Below the pieces are notes generated by a model. The model searched no databases. It was not told the DNA's origin and saw only the letters and a program-made list of their open reading frames with translations. Made by a program: the position numbers and the translations under genes. Positions 51,133-61,475 of a DNA stretch of 64,000 nt are shown here, in pieces. The DNA comes from Bostrychus sinensis (lineage: Eukaryota; Chordata; Actinopteri; Gobiiformes; Eleotridae): positions 5,003,880 to 5,067,879 of the forward strand of contig CM036252.1 of NCBI GenBank assembly GCA_020698575.1. The letters run 5' to 3'. Position 1 is the stretch's first letter. Every line of letters begins with the position of its first letter.

Positions 51133-51851
51133 TCGTATTTTCCAGACTATACTTTTTTCCATCGTCTGTCTCAGGTGCGACGTATACTCAGGTGTGACTT
51201 ATATATTAAAATATTTCAGGTGTTGGTAGAGGGCGCTCTAGGCTTGTGTACCAGCATCTGCTGCACCTGTACCACTGACAATTTAAAATGTAAACATTAC
51301 CACTAACAACTTAGGCTATAAAGACAACTGAGAAAGAGCGGAATAATTGGAAATGGAACTGATGCTGAGTCTGACGACAGCCACGCAGAGGAGGAAGCGG
51401 CGCTTCGTCTACCTCCGGAGTTGGCGGAGTTGTTCAGAAGCGACACCGAGGATGAAGAATTTAAAGGATTTAGCGATTAGGAGTGAGATGGTGAGTTTGG
51501 TGAACTTGTTATATTATGTTCTTTATGCTATAGTTGTGTTGATGTGAATAACTGTTAATATATTACGTTAACATACGAGACACCTGTTCAGTTCGTTGTT
51601 TATGCTTCATGTAGCTGAATAACCATCAATGTGTTACGTTAGCATAGCGCACACCTATTCAGCTGTTGTTCTCTATTCTATTATTACTATAACTTGCCTT
51701 TCAACATGAAATGTCTGGTCTTGGTGTCGGATTTTGTAAAATAAATTTCCCCCCAAAAATGCGACTTATATACGTTTTTTTCTTCTTCATTATCCATTTT
51801 TTGGCTAGTGCCACTTATACTCCAGAGCGACGTATAGTCCGGAAAATACCG
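51133..51851 (+). mobile_element. Pogo-type deletion derivative, copy 5
   Basis: Nearly identical to copy 1 at 16893-17609 over its whole length, including the interior, with few substitutions and one short indel. Its ends are TCGTATTTTCCAGAC and TCCGGAAAATACCG, with TA on both sides. It keeps only the acidic transposase tail. The high similarity of two copies 34 kb apart suggests recent activity of this subfamily or a local duplication. Confidence 0.85.
51325..51480 (+). pseudogene. Pogo-like transposase acidic C-terminus (copy 5)
   Basis: Same reading frame and tail as in copy 1, ending RSDTEDEEFKGFSD with a stop at 51478-51480. The frame opening at ATG 51347 is out of register and not the product. 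Confidence 0.65.
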
Positions 51852-52550
51852 TAATAACTTTATTTCACCATTTCATGTCACTAAGGGAGTTTTTTTGTTC
51901 GGACCAAATCCTAAGATGTCCGAGTAGGTTCTAAGTCTTCCAGGAGAATTCAGTAAAAAAGGTTAAACAAATCCTAAAGTGTGAAAGCTTCTGCAGACTG
52001 TGGTTTGTTTGGTTTGTTGTCATGCACAGATCAGAGTTGCCAATCTGAGAAAGAGACAAGAGTCAGCGCTGAAGATTTTTCTGTTCTCTTTGTTCATGAT
52101 GAGGATGGACAGGATTAGCTCATGTGAGAGTTTCCAGAATGAGATGGTTTGCACTTGTACAGAGGAGGGACGGTGAATATGGGCAGGAGGCTACGGTTTG
52201 AGCTGCCATGCATTTTTATAGAGAACACTGGTGACTAATCTCCAAACCAGCCCACTAACACCTCATTTCTCTTGTTACAAAACCAAAAAAATCCTGTTCA
52301 GAAGTGTTTCAGATTGGCGTATACTCCCACAAACGGCAGATTATTGCCACTAATCCAATTACAACAGGAAGTAAACAGGAAGGGGTGGCACGGCGTGGGT
52401 CTTTTCACAGTAAAAGCATTTTGTCAGCTGCCAGCGTTACTCCCACACCACACGGGAACCGGGCTCAGAACCAGACCCACAGAGCTACAGGCAACAAGAC
52501 GACAAGACCAGCCTCCTACGGTTTACAGACGGCACACTGTGGTTAAGGAA
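51852..52550. other. Non-coding interval
   Basis: No gene or element recognised. The frames at 52272-52580 and 52304-52546 are unassigned. Confidence 0.4.
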
Positions 52551-52551
52551 A

Positions 52552-53575
52552 GGCTTAGTCCTGGTTTAGTCCTGGTTTGATCTTCTCTGTTTAGTCCTGG
52601 TTTAGTCCTTGTGTAGACCTGGTTTATTCTTTCCTAAATTAGTCCTGGTTTGTCTACTTCATTACTGTAAGCAACAAGACCAAACCAGGACTAAACCAGG
52701 ACCAAATCAGGACTAAACCAGGACCAAACCAGGACTAAACCAAGATCTAACCCAGACTAAACCAAGACTAAACCAGGACTAAACCAGAACCAAACCAGGA
52801 CTTAACCAAGATCAAACCAGGACTAAACCAAGACTAAACCAGGATTAAACCAAGATCTAACCCAGACTAAACCAGAACCAAACCAGGACTAAACCAAGAT
52901 CTAACCCAGACTAAACCAAGACTAAACCAGGATTAAACCAGAACTAAACCAATGCCAAACATGGACTAAACTAACGCCAAACCAGGACTAAACCAGAACC
53001 AAACCAGGACTTAACTAAGATCAAACCAGGACTAAACCAAGACCAAACCAGGACTAAACCAGAACTAAACCAAGGCCAAACATGGACTAAACTAACACCA
53101 AACCAGGACTAAACCAGGACCAAACCAGGACTAAACCAAGATCAAACCAGGACTAAACCAGGACTAAACCAGAACCAAACCAGGACTTAACTAAGATCAA
53201 ACCAGGACTAAACCAAGACCAAACCAGGACTAAACCAGAACTAAACCAAGGCCAAACATGGACTAAACTAACACCAAACCAGGACTAAACCAGGACCAAA
53301 CCAGGACTAAACCAAGCCCAAACCAGGACTAAACCAGAACCAAACCAGGACTTAACCAAGATCAAACCAGGACTAAACCAGGACTAAACCAGAACCAAAC
53401 CAGGACTTAACTAAGATCAAACCAGGACTAAACCAGAACTAAACCAAGGCCAAACCAGGACTAAACCAGAACCAAACCAGGACTTAACTAAGATCAAACC
53501 AGGACTAAACCAAGGCCAAACCAGGACTAAACCAGAACCAAACCAGGACTTAACCAAGATCAAACCAGGACTTAA
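52552..53575 (-). repeat. 11-bp array in inverted orientation
   Basis: After a few plus-oriented units (52552-52655) the motif flips at about 52675 and runs to 53575 as ggactaaacca, ggaccaaacca and gatcaaacca units, the complement of the tggtttagtcc form. Blocks recur, for example catggactaaactaacaccaa at about 53080 and 53258. Confidence 0.9.
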
Positions 53576-54159
53576 TCCACTCAAACAGTAAAAATCTCCC
53601 ATTCATTTCCCTACAGAACATTTCCTGATGACTTTAACGGTGGTTTGTTCTCCTGCTCTCATGTTTGTTCTGTCGTCAGAGTTACAGGAGGTGAAGGGAA
53701 CATCGCGGCCTCTCGTCTCGCTTGGCTCTGGTTTAGCGCTCGTTAGCCTCGGGACGCTAACATACCGTCCCACAGACTGACTAACTGCCCCCTGCCGCCC
53801 CCAGGCCCACACAGATTCTGCTCCCCTTTGGAACGTTTTCATGAGACGAGAGTGCTTCAAGTTTTCATTTTACTTGCAATCTTTTTCTTGAGAATTGAGG
53901 CTCTATTTATTATTCCGGGTTTAGTCCAGACCCAATTAAAACCAGGTTTAAACCAGAGCGAAATCAGGGCTAATACAGATCTGAACCAGGAAGAAGAAAA
54001 ACCTGGACTAAGCCAGGTCTAAACCCAGTCTAAACTAAGGCTAAACCAAATCTAGCCCCAAGCAGGATTGAAACCGGAATAAATCTAAGTCAAGACTTGA
54101 ACTGTAAAAGACTCCTGAGAACCAACAAGTCTGAGAACCACATGGTCTAGGACTTAAAG
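53576..54159. other. Unique interval ending in a remnant of the array-bearing element
   Basis: At about 53930-54150 there are inverted 11-mer units (ggtctaaaccc, ctaaactaagg), then gacttgaactgtaaaagactcctgag and gagaaccacatgg. This is the left block of the array-bearing element in reverse, as a diverged compact copy. No gene. Confidence 0.45.
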
Positions 54160-55016
54160 CAGGGGCGTCCAAACTTTTTCCAAAGACGGCCAGATTTAAA
54201 GATGCCTTATATTTTTAGGATCTGAAAGCGCATAAAATTCAAACTGAATGCACACTGTTACAATTATTTTGTTCTCAAAAGGAATATACAGTAATAATTA
54301 TTTATTTTCAATCAATATCTACCATTAGTTGACTTGAATTCAGATTATTAACCTTGATTTGAGTAATTTTTTACTAGATTAGATTTATTTACTTACTAGG
54401 CTAGATATTTGACTTGCTTCAAATAAATTCTGTCTTAATTTTAAGCCATTTTTACTTATTTCAAGCAAAACTATCTGCCAGTGGGGTAAGACAATTCCAC
54501 TTACCCCATTGGCAGATAATTTTGCTTGACATAAGTAAAAACGGCTTAAAATTAAGACAGAATTAATTTGAAACAAGTCAAATCATCTAGACATATTACT
54601 AAATAAATCTAATTTAATAAAACATTACTCAAATCAAGGTTAATAATCTGAATTCATTTAGTAATTTTAACTAATGCTAAATATTGATTTTTTGCAGTGC
54701 TTTGACAAAATCTAAAACAAAATAAACAAAAAAACAATATCTTTGAACATAAAACCCATCCTCTAGGTAATATATGTTTAGCTTAGGCTGATTTTAATGT
54801 TTACTAATGACTAATGAATTTGTAAAACTACAAAACTTACTCAACTTAGAAAACACAAAGGAGATGATGTACAAATGTACAGACTGAAGCCATTGACACA
54901 CTGTATGGAAGCCCTGGTGGGCCATAAGTCATACATTTTGTCCAGGAGGTTGAGGGCCATATGAAACCTCAAACTGTGCCACAAACGGGCCCCGGGCCGC
55001 ACTTTGGACACGTCTG
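54160..55016. mobile_element. hAT element with 8-bp target duplication, hosting a nested palindromic MITE
   Basis: Starts CAGGGGCGTCCAAACTTTTT and ends GCACTTTGGACACGTCTG, imperfect inverted ends of the CAGGGGTGTCCAAA hAT class. The 8-mer acttaaag flanks both sides exactly (54152-54159, 55017-55024). The interior contains the palindromic MITE at 54310-54699. No transposase. Confidence 0.9.
54310..54699. mobile_element. Palindromic MITE (CACTGCAAAAA ends), copy 3
   Basis: The right end TTTTTTGCAGTG is intact; the extreme left terminus has diverged (tcaatcaatatctacc). The arms meet at ctgccagtggggtaagacaattccacttaccccattggcag, the same centre as copy 2. Inserted inside the hAT element. Confidence 0.82.
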
Positions 55017-55024
55017 ACTTAAAG

Positions 55025-56725
55025 TGTTGTTCCGGTGTTTGTCCTGGTTTTAGTTAATGGTTAGGTTTTCGTGCTACTTTTAGCCCAAGATCCAAGAGTT
55101 GTTGTTTTGTCTTGGTGTAGTCCAGAGTACTTTTTTTTGGTGTAAACTTATTTTATTGCTAGCTCTTGTCCAAGTTGAGTCAGCGTTGGGTTTATGTCAC
55201 TATTTCAGTGTCGTCATTTTAACAGGAAAATTCAGAACTATTTCTTATTAAGCATTCTTCTTAATTTACTTTTAGCATCAATGTTCAAACAGCTACTGAG
55301 TTCCAAAAGTATTAGCAGTGTGTGTCCAGAGTCGGACACTTTCAGCTAAAATTCTCTAACTTTTTTATCTTCAACAAGTATAAAATAAAAGTACATTTTC
55401 TTACGTGTATAACGATATATTGGTTGGATAGTTTCTTTCACAAATATTTTATTGTGGCTGTATGAAGTAGCGCTATCGTCTGAGGTTTAAGCTCGGCAGC
55501 GCTAGTGGCCCTGAATGGGAAACACTGAAGTTCCGCTCACCTTTCTGGCGTTTTCGGACTTATTTGTTGGATTTTTCGGCTCTAATTTAAGGCTGGGATA
55601 TTTACGTTCACAAATTTTCACATCCGGTTCCTTGTTTCCTGTCTTTCAAAATAAGATGTGGGCTAAGCTAACGTTAATCAGAAAATCACAAGACGGACAA
55701 AGTTAGCTACAAAAACACTAAGATCACTGAAAGAACGAGTGTGACCTGAGCGTTGCCTGCGCATTTTCCTAACAAAATTACATTCATATTATCATTATTT
55801 TATAAACACTTAGCATAAATACACAAAAATTACCACAGAGGTAGAGCAATATGCAGAGTTTTTTGTTTATCTGCCGTTAGCCAGTTAACGTCTTTACGAA
55901 AGTCTGTTAGAAGACTGAAAAATACCAAAAGGTAGGCTATATTTTATGTTTTAAAACAAAGTTAAAAGTCCCTCTGATTGGAAGTAATCATTGAAATTAC
56001 AGTTATGAAAAGCCCATGTATGCATTTGTAGTAATAATAATAATAATAATAATAATATGTCCATTTTGCAGAGCGACAGATGGCCTGGATCAGGGCAGGT
56101 CCCAGTGGTCTCAGAGGAGCCTCAGGGTCTTCAGTCTCTCAGAACAAACAAAGTCTGTTTGAACAAACACGAGTGCAGAACCCTGTGGGCGTTCAGGAAA
56201 ACATTTCACACAAGTGCATCCTTCAAAGTCGTCCGTGTATTCAGAGTCTTTAAGATGCAATAAAAACAGATTAATTTTTAAATTGAAAAGCGAGCGCCTG
56301 TTCAGAAACGTTCTGCACGGTGAGTTTTATCTCATCTGACACAAACGCGTTTCTTGGAAGGTACGTGCAGGCGTTCGGAGAAAGCTTTACAAATCCGTCC
56401 TTTTAAGCCATTCGTGTGCTCAGAGTCATTAAGATCCAATAAAATGACATTTTTTTAAAGTGGAAAAGCAAGCGCCGATTCAAAAGTAATTAAGTCAGTT
56501 CATCTACAACAAACGTTTCTTAGAAAGAAAATGGAGGTGTTCAGAGAAAATGTCACAAGTGCGTCCTTTAAATCCATTTATTTAGGATTAGGGCTGTTTT
56601 TTGAGGAGTGACAGATGTTCCAAGTTTACTCCTTATTCTTGGCTGTGGCATTGGTTTCTTTAGTCCTGGTTTGATCCCGGTGTAGTCATGGATTAATACA
56701 GAACTGTGATTTTTTTACACCAAGT
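55025..56725. other. Non-coding interval
   Basis: No gene or strong repeat recognised, apart from a short (AAT)n run at about 56032-56056. Frames at 55515-55706 and 56057-56263 are unassigned. Confidence 0.4.
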
Positions 56726-57105
56726 ACCAGCTCAGAAAATATTTGGCTTCACAAGTACCAGCTTTAATGGATTACAATGTGCCAAAATGTGGACTAAACC
56801 AGGACCAAACCAAAAAAATTAAATTAAATTAAATGAAACAAAATGCGTTGCTAAATAAGGGCTACACCAGAACAAAAAACAAAACCAAATGAGGACAAAA
56901 AACAGATCTAAACCAGGAGTAAACCAGGACTAATGCGGAACTAAACCAAGAATAAACCAAAATTAAATAGCAGCCAATTCAGGTCAAAACCAAGACTAAA
57001 CCGGGCCTAAACCAGGTCTCGCCTCAAGCAGGGGGCTAAAGGCAAAATAAGGTCTTAAACTACAAAAGACTCCCAAGTCCCACAGTTTTAGAACCACTGG
57101 TGTTG
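56726..57105 (-). mobile_element. Compact copy D of the 11-mer-bearing element
   Basis: In reverse orientation it contains, in order: the right block (accaagtaccagctcagaaaatatttggc, then cacaagtaccagctttaatgg), a short stretch of 11-mer relatives (gactaaaccaggac, ctaaaccaggag), then the left block (ggtcttaaactacaaaagactcccaag, cccacagttttagaaccactg). The left block terminates in a CAGTGGTTCT-type end like hAT elements. It is unexpanded compared with copies A and B. Confidence 0.65.
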
Positions 57106-57430
57106 AGATGTTGCTCCAGGTTTTTGTCCAGGTTCAGTCTAAGCTGAAGCTTTAGTGTTTTAGTGTAGTTTCAGTCCAAGGTGAGTAATTGATTTAGATC
57201 AGTGGTTCCCAAAGTGGGGTCCGGGGCCCCCTGGTGGGCGGCAAAGTTACTGCAGAGGGGCCACTAGAGATTGTTTACATTAACTACATAAAAAGAAATT
57301 GAGTTTGTAAACAAATTACAATAAGTACAGTTATATAGTTCAAAATCTACTTTAAAGCTTTTGTAGCCAACAGTCTGTTTCATTGTTTATTGTTTGTTTG
57401 CTTGCTTTTTATTTGTTTGTTTGTTTTGGT

Positions 57431-58626
57431 AACACTTTAAAATAACTCACAACTATGAAGAAGTAATAAAGCATTAACAAACCGGCAGGGCTGCCCTTTG
57501 TCACCGGTTCTGTTCATTATTTTTATGGACAGAATTTCTAGGCTCAGCCAGGGGCCGGAGGGAGTCTGGTTTGGGGGCCACAGGATTTCATCTCTGCTTT
57601 TTGTGGATGATGTTGTCCTGTTGGCTTCATCAAACCAGGACCTTCAGCATGTGCTGGGGCGGTTTGCGGCCGAGTGTGAAGCGGCTGGGATGAGAATCAG
57701 CTCCTCCAAGTCCGAGGCCATGGTTCTCGACCGGAAAAGGGTGGCGCCCTCTCCAGGTTGGAGGAGAGTTCCTGCCTCAAGTGGAGGAGTTTAAGTTTCT
57801 CAGGGTCTTGTTCACGACTGAGGGAAGGATGGAGCGTGAGATTGACAGACGGATCGGTGCAGCGTCTGCAGTAATGCGGTCGTTGTATCGGTCTGTTGTG
57901 GTGAAGAAGCTCTTGATTTACTGTCGATCTACGTTCCTACTCTCACCTATGGTCATGAGCTTTGGGTCATGACTGAAAGGACAAGGTCCCGGATACAAGC
58001 GGCCGAAATGAGTTTCCTCTGCAGGGTGGCTGGGCGCTCCCTTAGAGATAGGGTGAGGAGCTCTGTACACCGGGAGGAGCTCAGAGTAGAGCCGCTGCTC
58101 CTCCACATCGAGAGGAGTCAGTTGAGGCTCGGGCATCTGTTCCTGATGCCTCCTGGTCACCTCCCTGGGGAGGTGTTCATGTCCCACTGGGAGGAGGCCC
58201 CGGGGAAGACCTAGGACACGCTGGAGGGACTATGTCTCTCGGCCTGGGAACGCCTTGGGGTGCCCCCGGTAGAGCTGGAGGAAGTGTCTGTGGAGAGGGA
58301 AGTCTGGGCATCTTTGCTTAGACTGCTGCCTCCACGACCTGGTCCCAGATAAAGCGGAAGAAGATGGATGGATGGATAAATTAGTTTTAGAATAAAGTAG
58401 TTTTTAGACTAGTTTTTAGATCCTGCGTTGCCACTGATGTTTTTAATTGTGCAAGTGATTTACATGAGCTGATTCCTAAAGAATTAAACATTATTAACAA
58501 TGTTTATAACTTAATGTTGCTTATAAATGTTGAAGTAATAGTTTTGTAAATATTCAGTTAACTGATTACTAACTCTAAGCCAATATTTAAATAATGTTTA
58601 ATAGTGTGAGTTATTCTAAAGTGTTT
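57431..58626. mobile_element. Second-level TIR element inside the hAT copy
   Basis: The left end aacactttaaaataactcac and the right end gtgagttattctaaagtgtt are inverted repeats with one mismatch. The sequence between them is interrupted by the LINE fragment. Class not assigned. Confidence 0.55.
57483..58375 (+). pseudogene. Truncated, frameshifted LINE reverse transcriptase (3' part)
   Basis: The first frame starts with the end of the GCPLSPVLFIIFMDRISR box and contains LLFVDDVVLLA, the reverse-transcriptase catalytic box with the usual Ala replaced by Val. The next part continues in another frame (EEFKFLRVLFTTEGRMERE). A third part follows (QAAEMSFLCRVAGRSLRDRV and REELRVEPLLLHIERSQLRL). 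It ends in a ggatggatgga tail typical of fish LINEs. It has at least two frameshifts and is dead. Clade (L2/Rex-like) is uncertain. Confidence 0.75.
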
Positions 58627-58788
58627 TTTTTTGTTTGTTTGTTTACATTTTTAATAGAAATCTATCGGGAAAAACATGACATAATCTTTTGAGAAAGGTG
58701 AAATTTCACTGTTGAGAGGTCTGCATTGAATTTTCACATTTTTAAGAGGGCCGTGATACTCTTGACTTTGGGAATGGCTGATTTAGAT

Positions 58789-59785
58789 TTTAGAAAAGCA
58801 TTAAGCCAGTGTTAGTCCTGGATTTAGTCCTGGTTTAACCCTGGTTTAGGCCTGAATAAGTTTTTGAAAAAGTCTGTTTCTAGTTTAGTCCTGTCTGTGT
58901 TTTAGTTAACAGAATCCAGAAAAACTTTCAGTCGTCCAGAGACAAAAAAATCATCATGCCTATAGAAATTCTCAGTCTTCCAGTTCAACAATCAATGTAA
59001 AACAGCACATTCAACAAAATATCTTCATCTTTACCAACTACTGTTATCCTGTTGATTTTTTAACTTTACAAATTCATGCAACAAAACCATTCAGGTGTTC
59101 AGAATCTCTCAGATAAGTGTTTTCAATGGGAATGCATGCGTAACTGCCAGTGCCCTTTACGAATATGTGGTATGAGTAAAGTTCGGTGAGTAATGTTGGA
59201 GCAGATTTTCAGAGAGGACATCCAAATTTAAAAGTGTGATTAAACACCCACTCAGCACTCATTTGTGTCGTGGCTCTGGAGTCAGAAACAATGTGGAAAT
59301 GTGGTATACAACATGTTAAAACAGCTCGTGATAATCGTCCGCCTTCGACCCTTCGGCGTTACAGTGAAATGCATGGTTTATGAGATTTTTTACAGTGCTA
59401 AAAGGAGGATTAAACAAGCACCTATTTAGACTAAACTGAGACTAAAAGCACTGACACCATGAATAAACCATTTAACACTAAACCAGGACTTCAGGAATCA
59501 AAATAAAGTAAAATTTAACTAAGAATAAACCATGATTAAAGCAAGACAAAGGGCTAAACCAAGTCACAAATAAAAAGCACAACTAAACCAGAGCCAAACC
59601 AAGAATGAATCTAGAATATACCAGAAAAAAACAAAGGCAAACTGACCATACGATGCTGTAAAAACAAACAAAAAAATATACATATATGTATACCAGACTG
59701 TTATTCAAGATCAAGTCAATTTAGTTTCATGGCATGGGATGAATATCTACCCCTGCGCATTTGTAAAAGTATCTATGTTCCAGAG
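58789..59785. other. Non-coding interval
   Basis: Scattered 11-mer family units in both orientations (about 58808-58850 plus, 59420-59610 minus). No gene. Confidence 0.4.
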
Positions 59786-60203
59786 TAGGGCTGCACAATA
59801 TATCGCAAAATTATCGTTATCGCAATATCAGCAAACGCAATATCTGTAGCGCAAGAATCTAAATATATCGCAATAACACTGTGGTCTTCCATCTGACAGA
59901 GATTTACACTGAAGAATCATTTTCCACCATAGCCTTAAAAGAACATGTGTTGTGACTAAATAAAATGTTTAAAAAGTCCAGTTTTAGTGGTAATTTAATT
60001 AATTTAGTCACAGCTTAGCCTTGTTTTATTCCTGGTTTAGTCTGTGTTAAGTTTTGATTTTGTCGCTGTTTTGACTTGTAAATACAGGAACTTACATTTT
60101 TGTGAAATGTAGTGGATTTAACTTACTATGTTCGAAAAGTAGGCTCTATTTTTAAATATCGCAATAATATCGTTATCGCAATTTTCAACATAGTTATCAA
60201 ATA
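59786..60203. mobile_element. Possible MITE rich in atatcgcaat/attgcgat motifs
   Basis: Begins agggctgcacaatatatcgc, a terminal sequence frequent in fish MITEs. It has gttatcgcaat words near both ends (about 59816 and 60172). The expected inverted right terminus is not visible, so it is truncated or misread. Confidence 0.35.
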
Positions 60204-61217
60204 TCCCGTGTTTTCTCCATAAGCTGTGGGGGTACATGTCAGGGCTTTGGTATAGGTTTTGAAAGGTTTCATGGCACAGCAAAGGTTTCCACAAAGGGTT
60301 TGAGCTAGAAGTATCTACCAGGCCTATATTATGTTTTTTTTTTTATTTTTTTTATTAATCATCTAGGACACATCTAGATCAGCATCTTACGTTTCGTTTG
60401 GTCAGAAAACGCAAAAAAACCTTATTTGAAGAAACTCATCATTTGACTCTGTGAGAAACTTTAAGAGCCCTCCCTCCCTGCTGTCCCGCTGCTGCCACGC
60501 CCCTTCAGCGCTCCTCACAAAAACACGTGCCGAGTGTTTGAGTGGTGTCCGCTGCAGTTCAGGGGTGGGTTTGTTTGGTTGCTGTGGGAGAGGCGTGAGC
60601 TATAATAGTGCTTCCTGAATGGGATAGGGTCGTGAGTAGGGAGGGGCGTGGCCAGGTGGAAAAGGCTCTCACAAACTCAGTGTAAAAGAATAGAGAATTA
60701 CTCAAACATGTGTTAATGAAACAAAAACACAACTCCAGGCATGTTTTTGATGAGGGAACTTTATAACATGGTAGAAAGCTCAGAGAAGTCCATTTTACGT
60801 AATATAGGACCTTTAAAGCTCCCTGGGTAACATAGGTACTGGGGAACATAGGGCTGACCCTCACTGACTTAACATAGCACATCTCTGTTGTAGTGTGCTG
60901 TTTGTAAAAACTGCAAAAATCCCAAATCAGACCTTAGACTCTTGGAGAAATAAAGTTAGTTTTCATTTGAAAGAACTGGAGCAGTGCCAGTTATTGCATT
61001 TTTTGCCAAAGGGCTACATTATGAACAGTAAAAACTGCGTTAACCTTTTGCATCTGTCAAGGGAATACACACTGTTCCATTAGATTCAGTGGTGGGCCCC
61101 TTTCCATTCATAATAAACAAGAGAAGTGTTCAAGTTATTTTTTTCTAAAAGGTCATTGGGACATTTCTGAGGGATATACAGTATTTCTACAAGCTTGTTA
61201 ATTCTCTTGCACTTTTC
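60204..61217. other. Non-coding interval with a dispersed-repeat fragment
   Basis: At about 60690-60830, acaactccaggcatgtttttgatgagg and tacgtaatataggaccttta belong to the dispersed repeat also seen near 2350 and 22110. No gene. The 107-codon minus frame at 60559-60882 overlaps this repeat. Confidence 0.4.
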
Positions 61218-61475
61218 AAACCAAGTACAAGCTCAGAAAATATTTGGCTTTAGATGTACTGTCCTAAATGAACTAAACCGTGACAAATACAGGACTAAAC
61301 CGGGACTAAATCAGAACTAAAGAAGGTTTAAGCAGTAGTCTAAACTTCAAATCCAAACAGAGCAGGGCTAAAACAGGAATAAAATAGCTTTTAAATTAAA
61401 CTAAATCAGGAATTGAACTGCAAGAGACTCCCAAATACCAGTGGGACCTGTACCACAGTTTTAAACCCGCTGTAC
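61218..61475 (-). mobile_element. Compact copy E of the 11-mer-bearing element
   Basis: In reverse orientation: the right block (aaaccaagtacaagctcagaaaatatttggc), a few 11-mer relatives (aggactaaaccgggactaaatc), then the left block (gaattgaactgcaagagactcccaaataccagtgggacctgtaccacag). Same order as copy D, unexpanded. Confidence 0.62.

Larger units (their letters stand above)
57200..58780. mobile_element. hAT element with 8-bp target duplication and two nested layers
   Basis: Starts CAGTGGTTCCCAAAGTGGGG and ends GACTTTGGGAATGGCTG, the same family as 18375-18805. The target duplication atttagat is exact on both sides (57192-57199, 58781-58788). Inside, aacactttaaaataactcac (about 57431) and its inverted match ending at about 58624 suggest a second TIR element, which in turn contains a LINE fragment (57483-58375). 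Confidence 0.88.
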
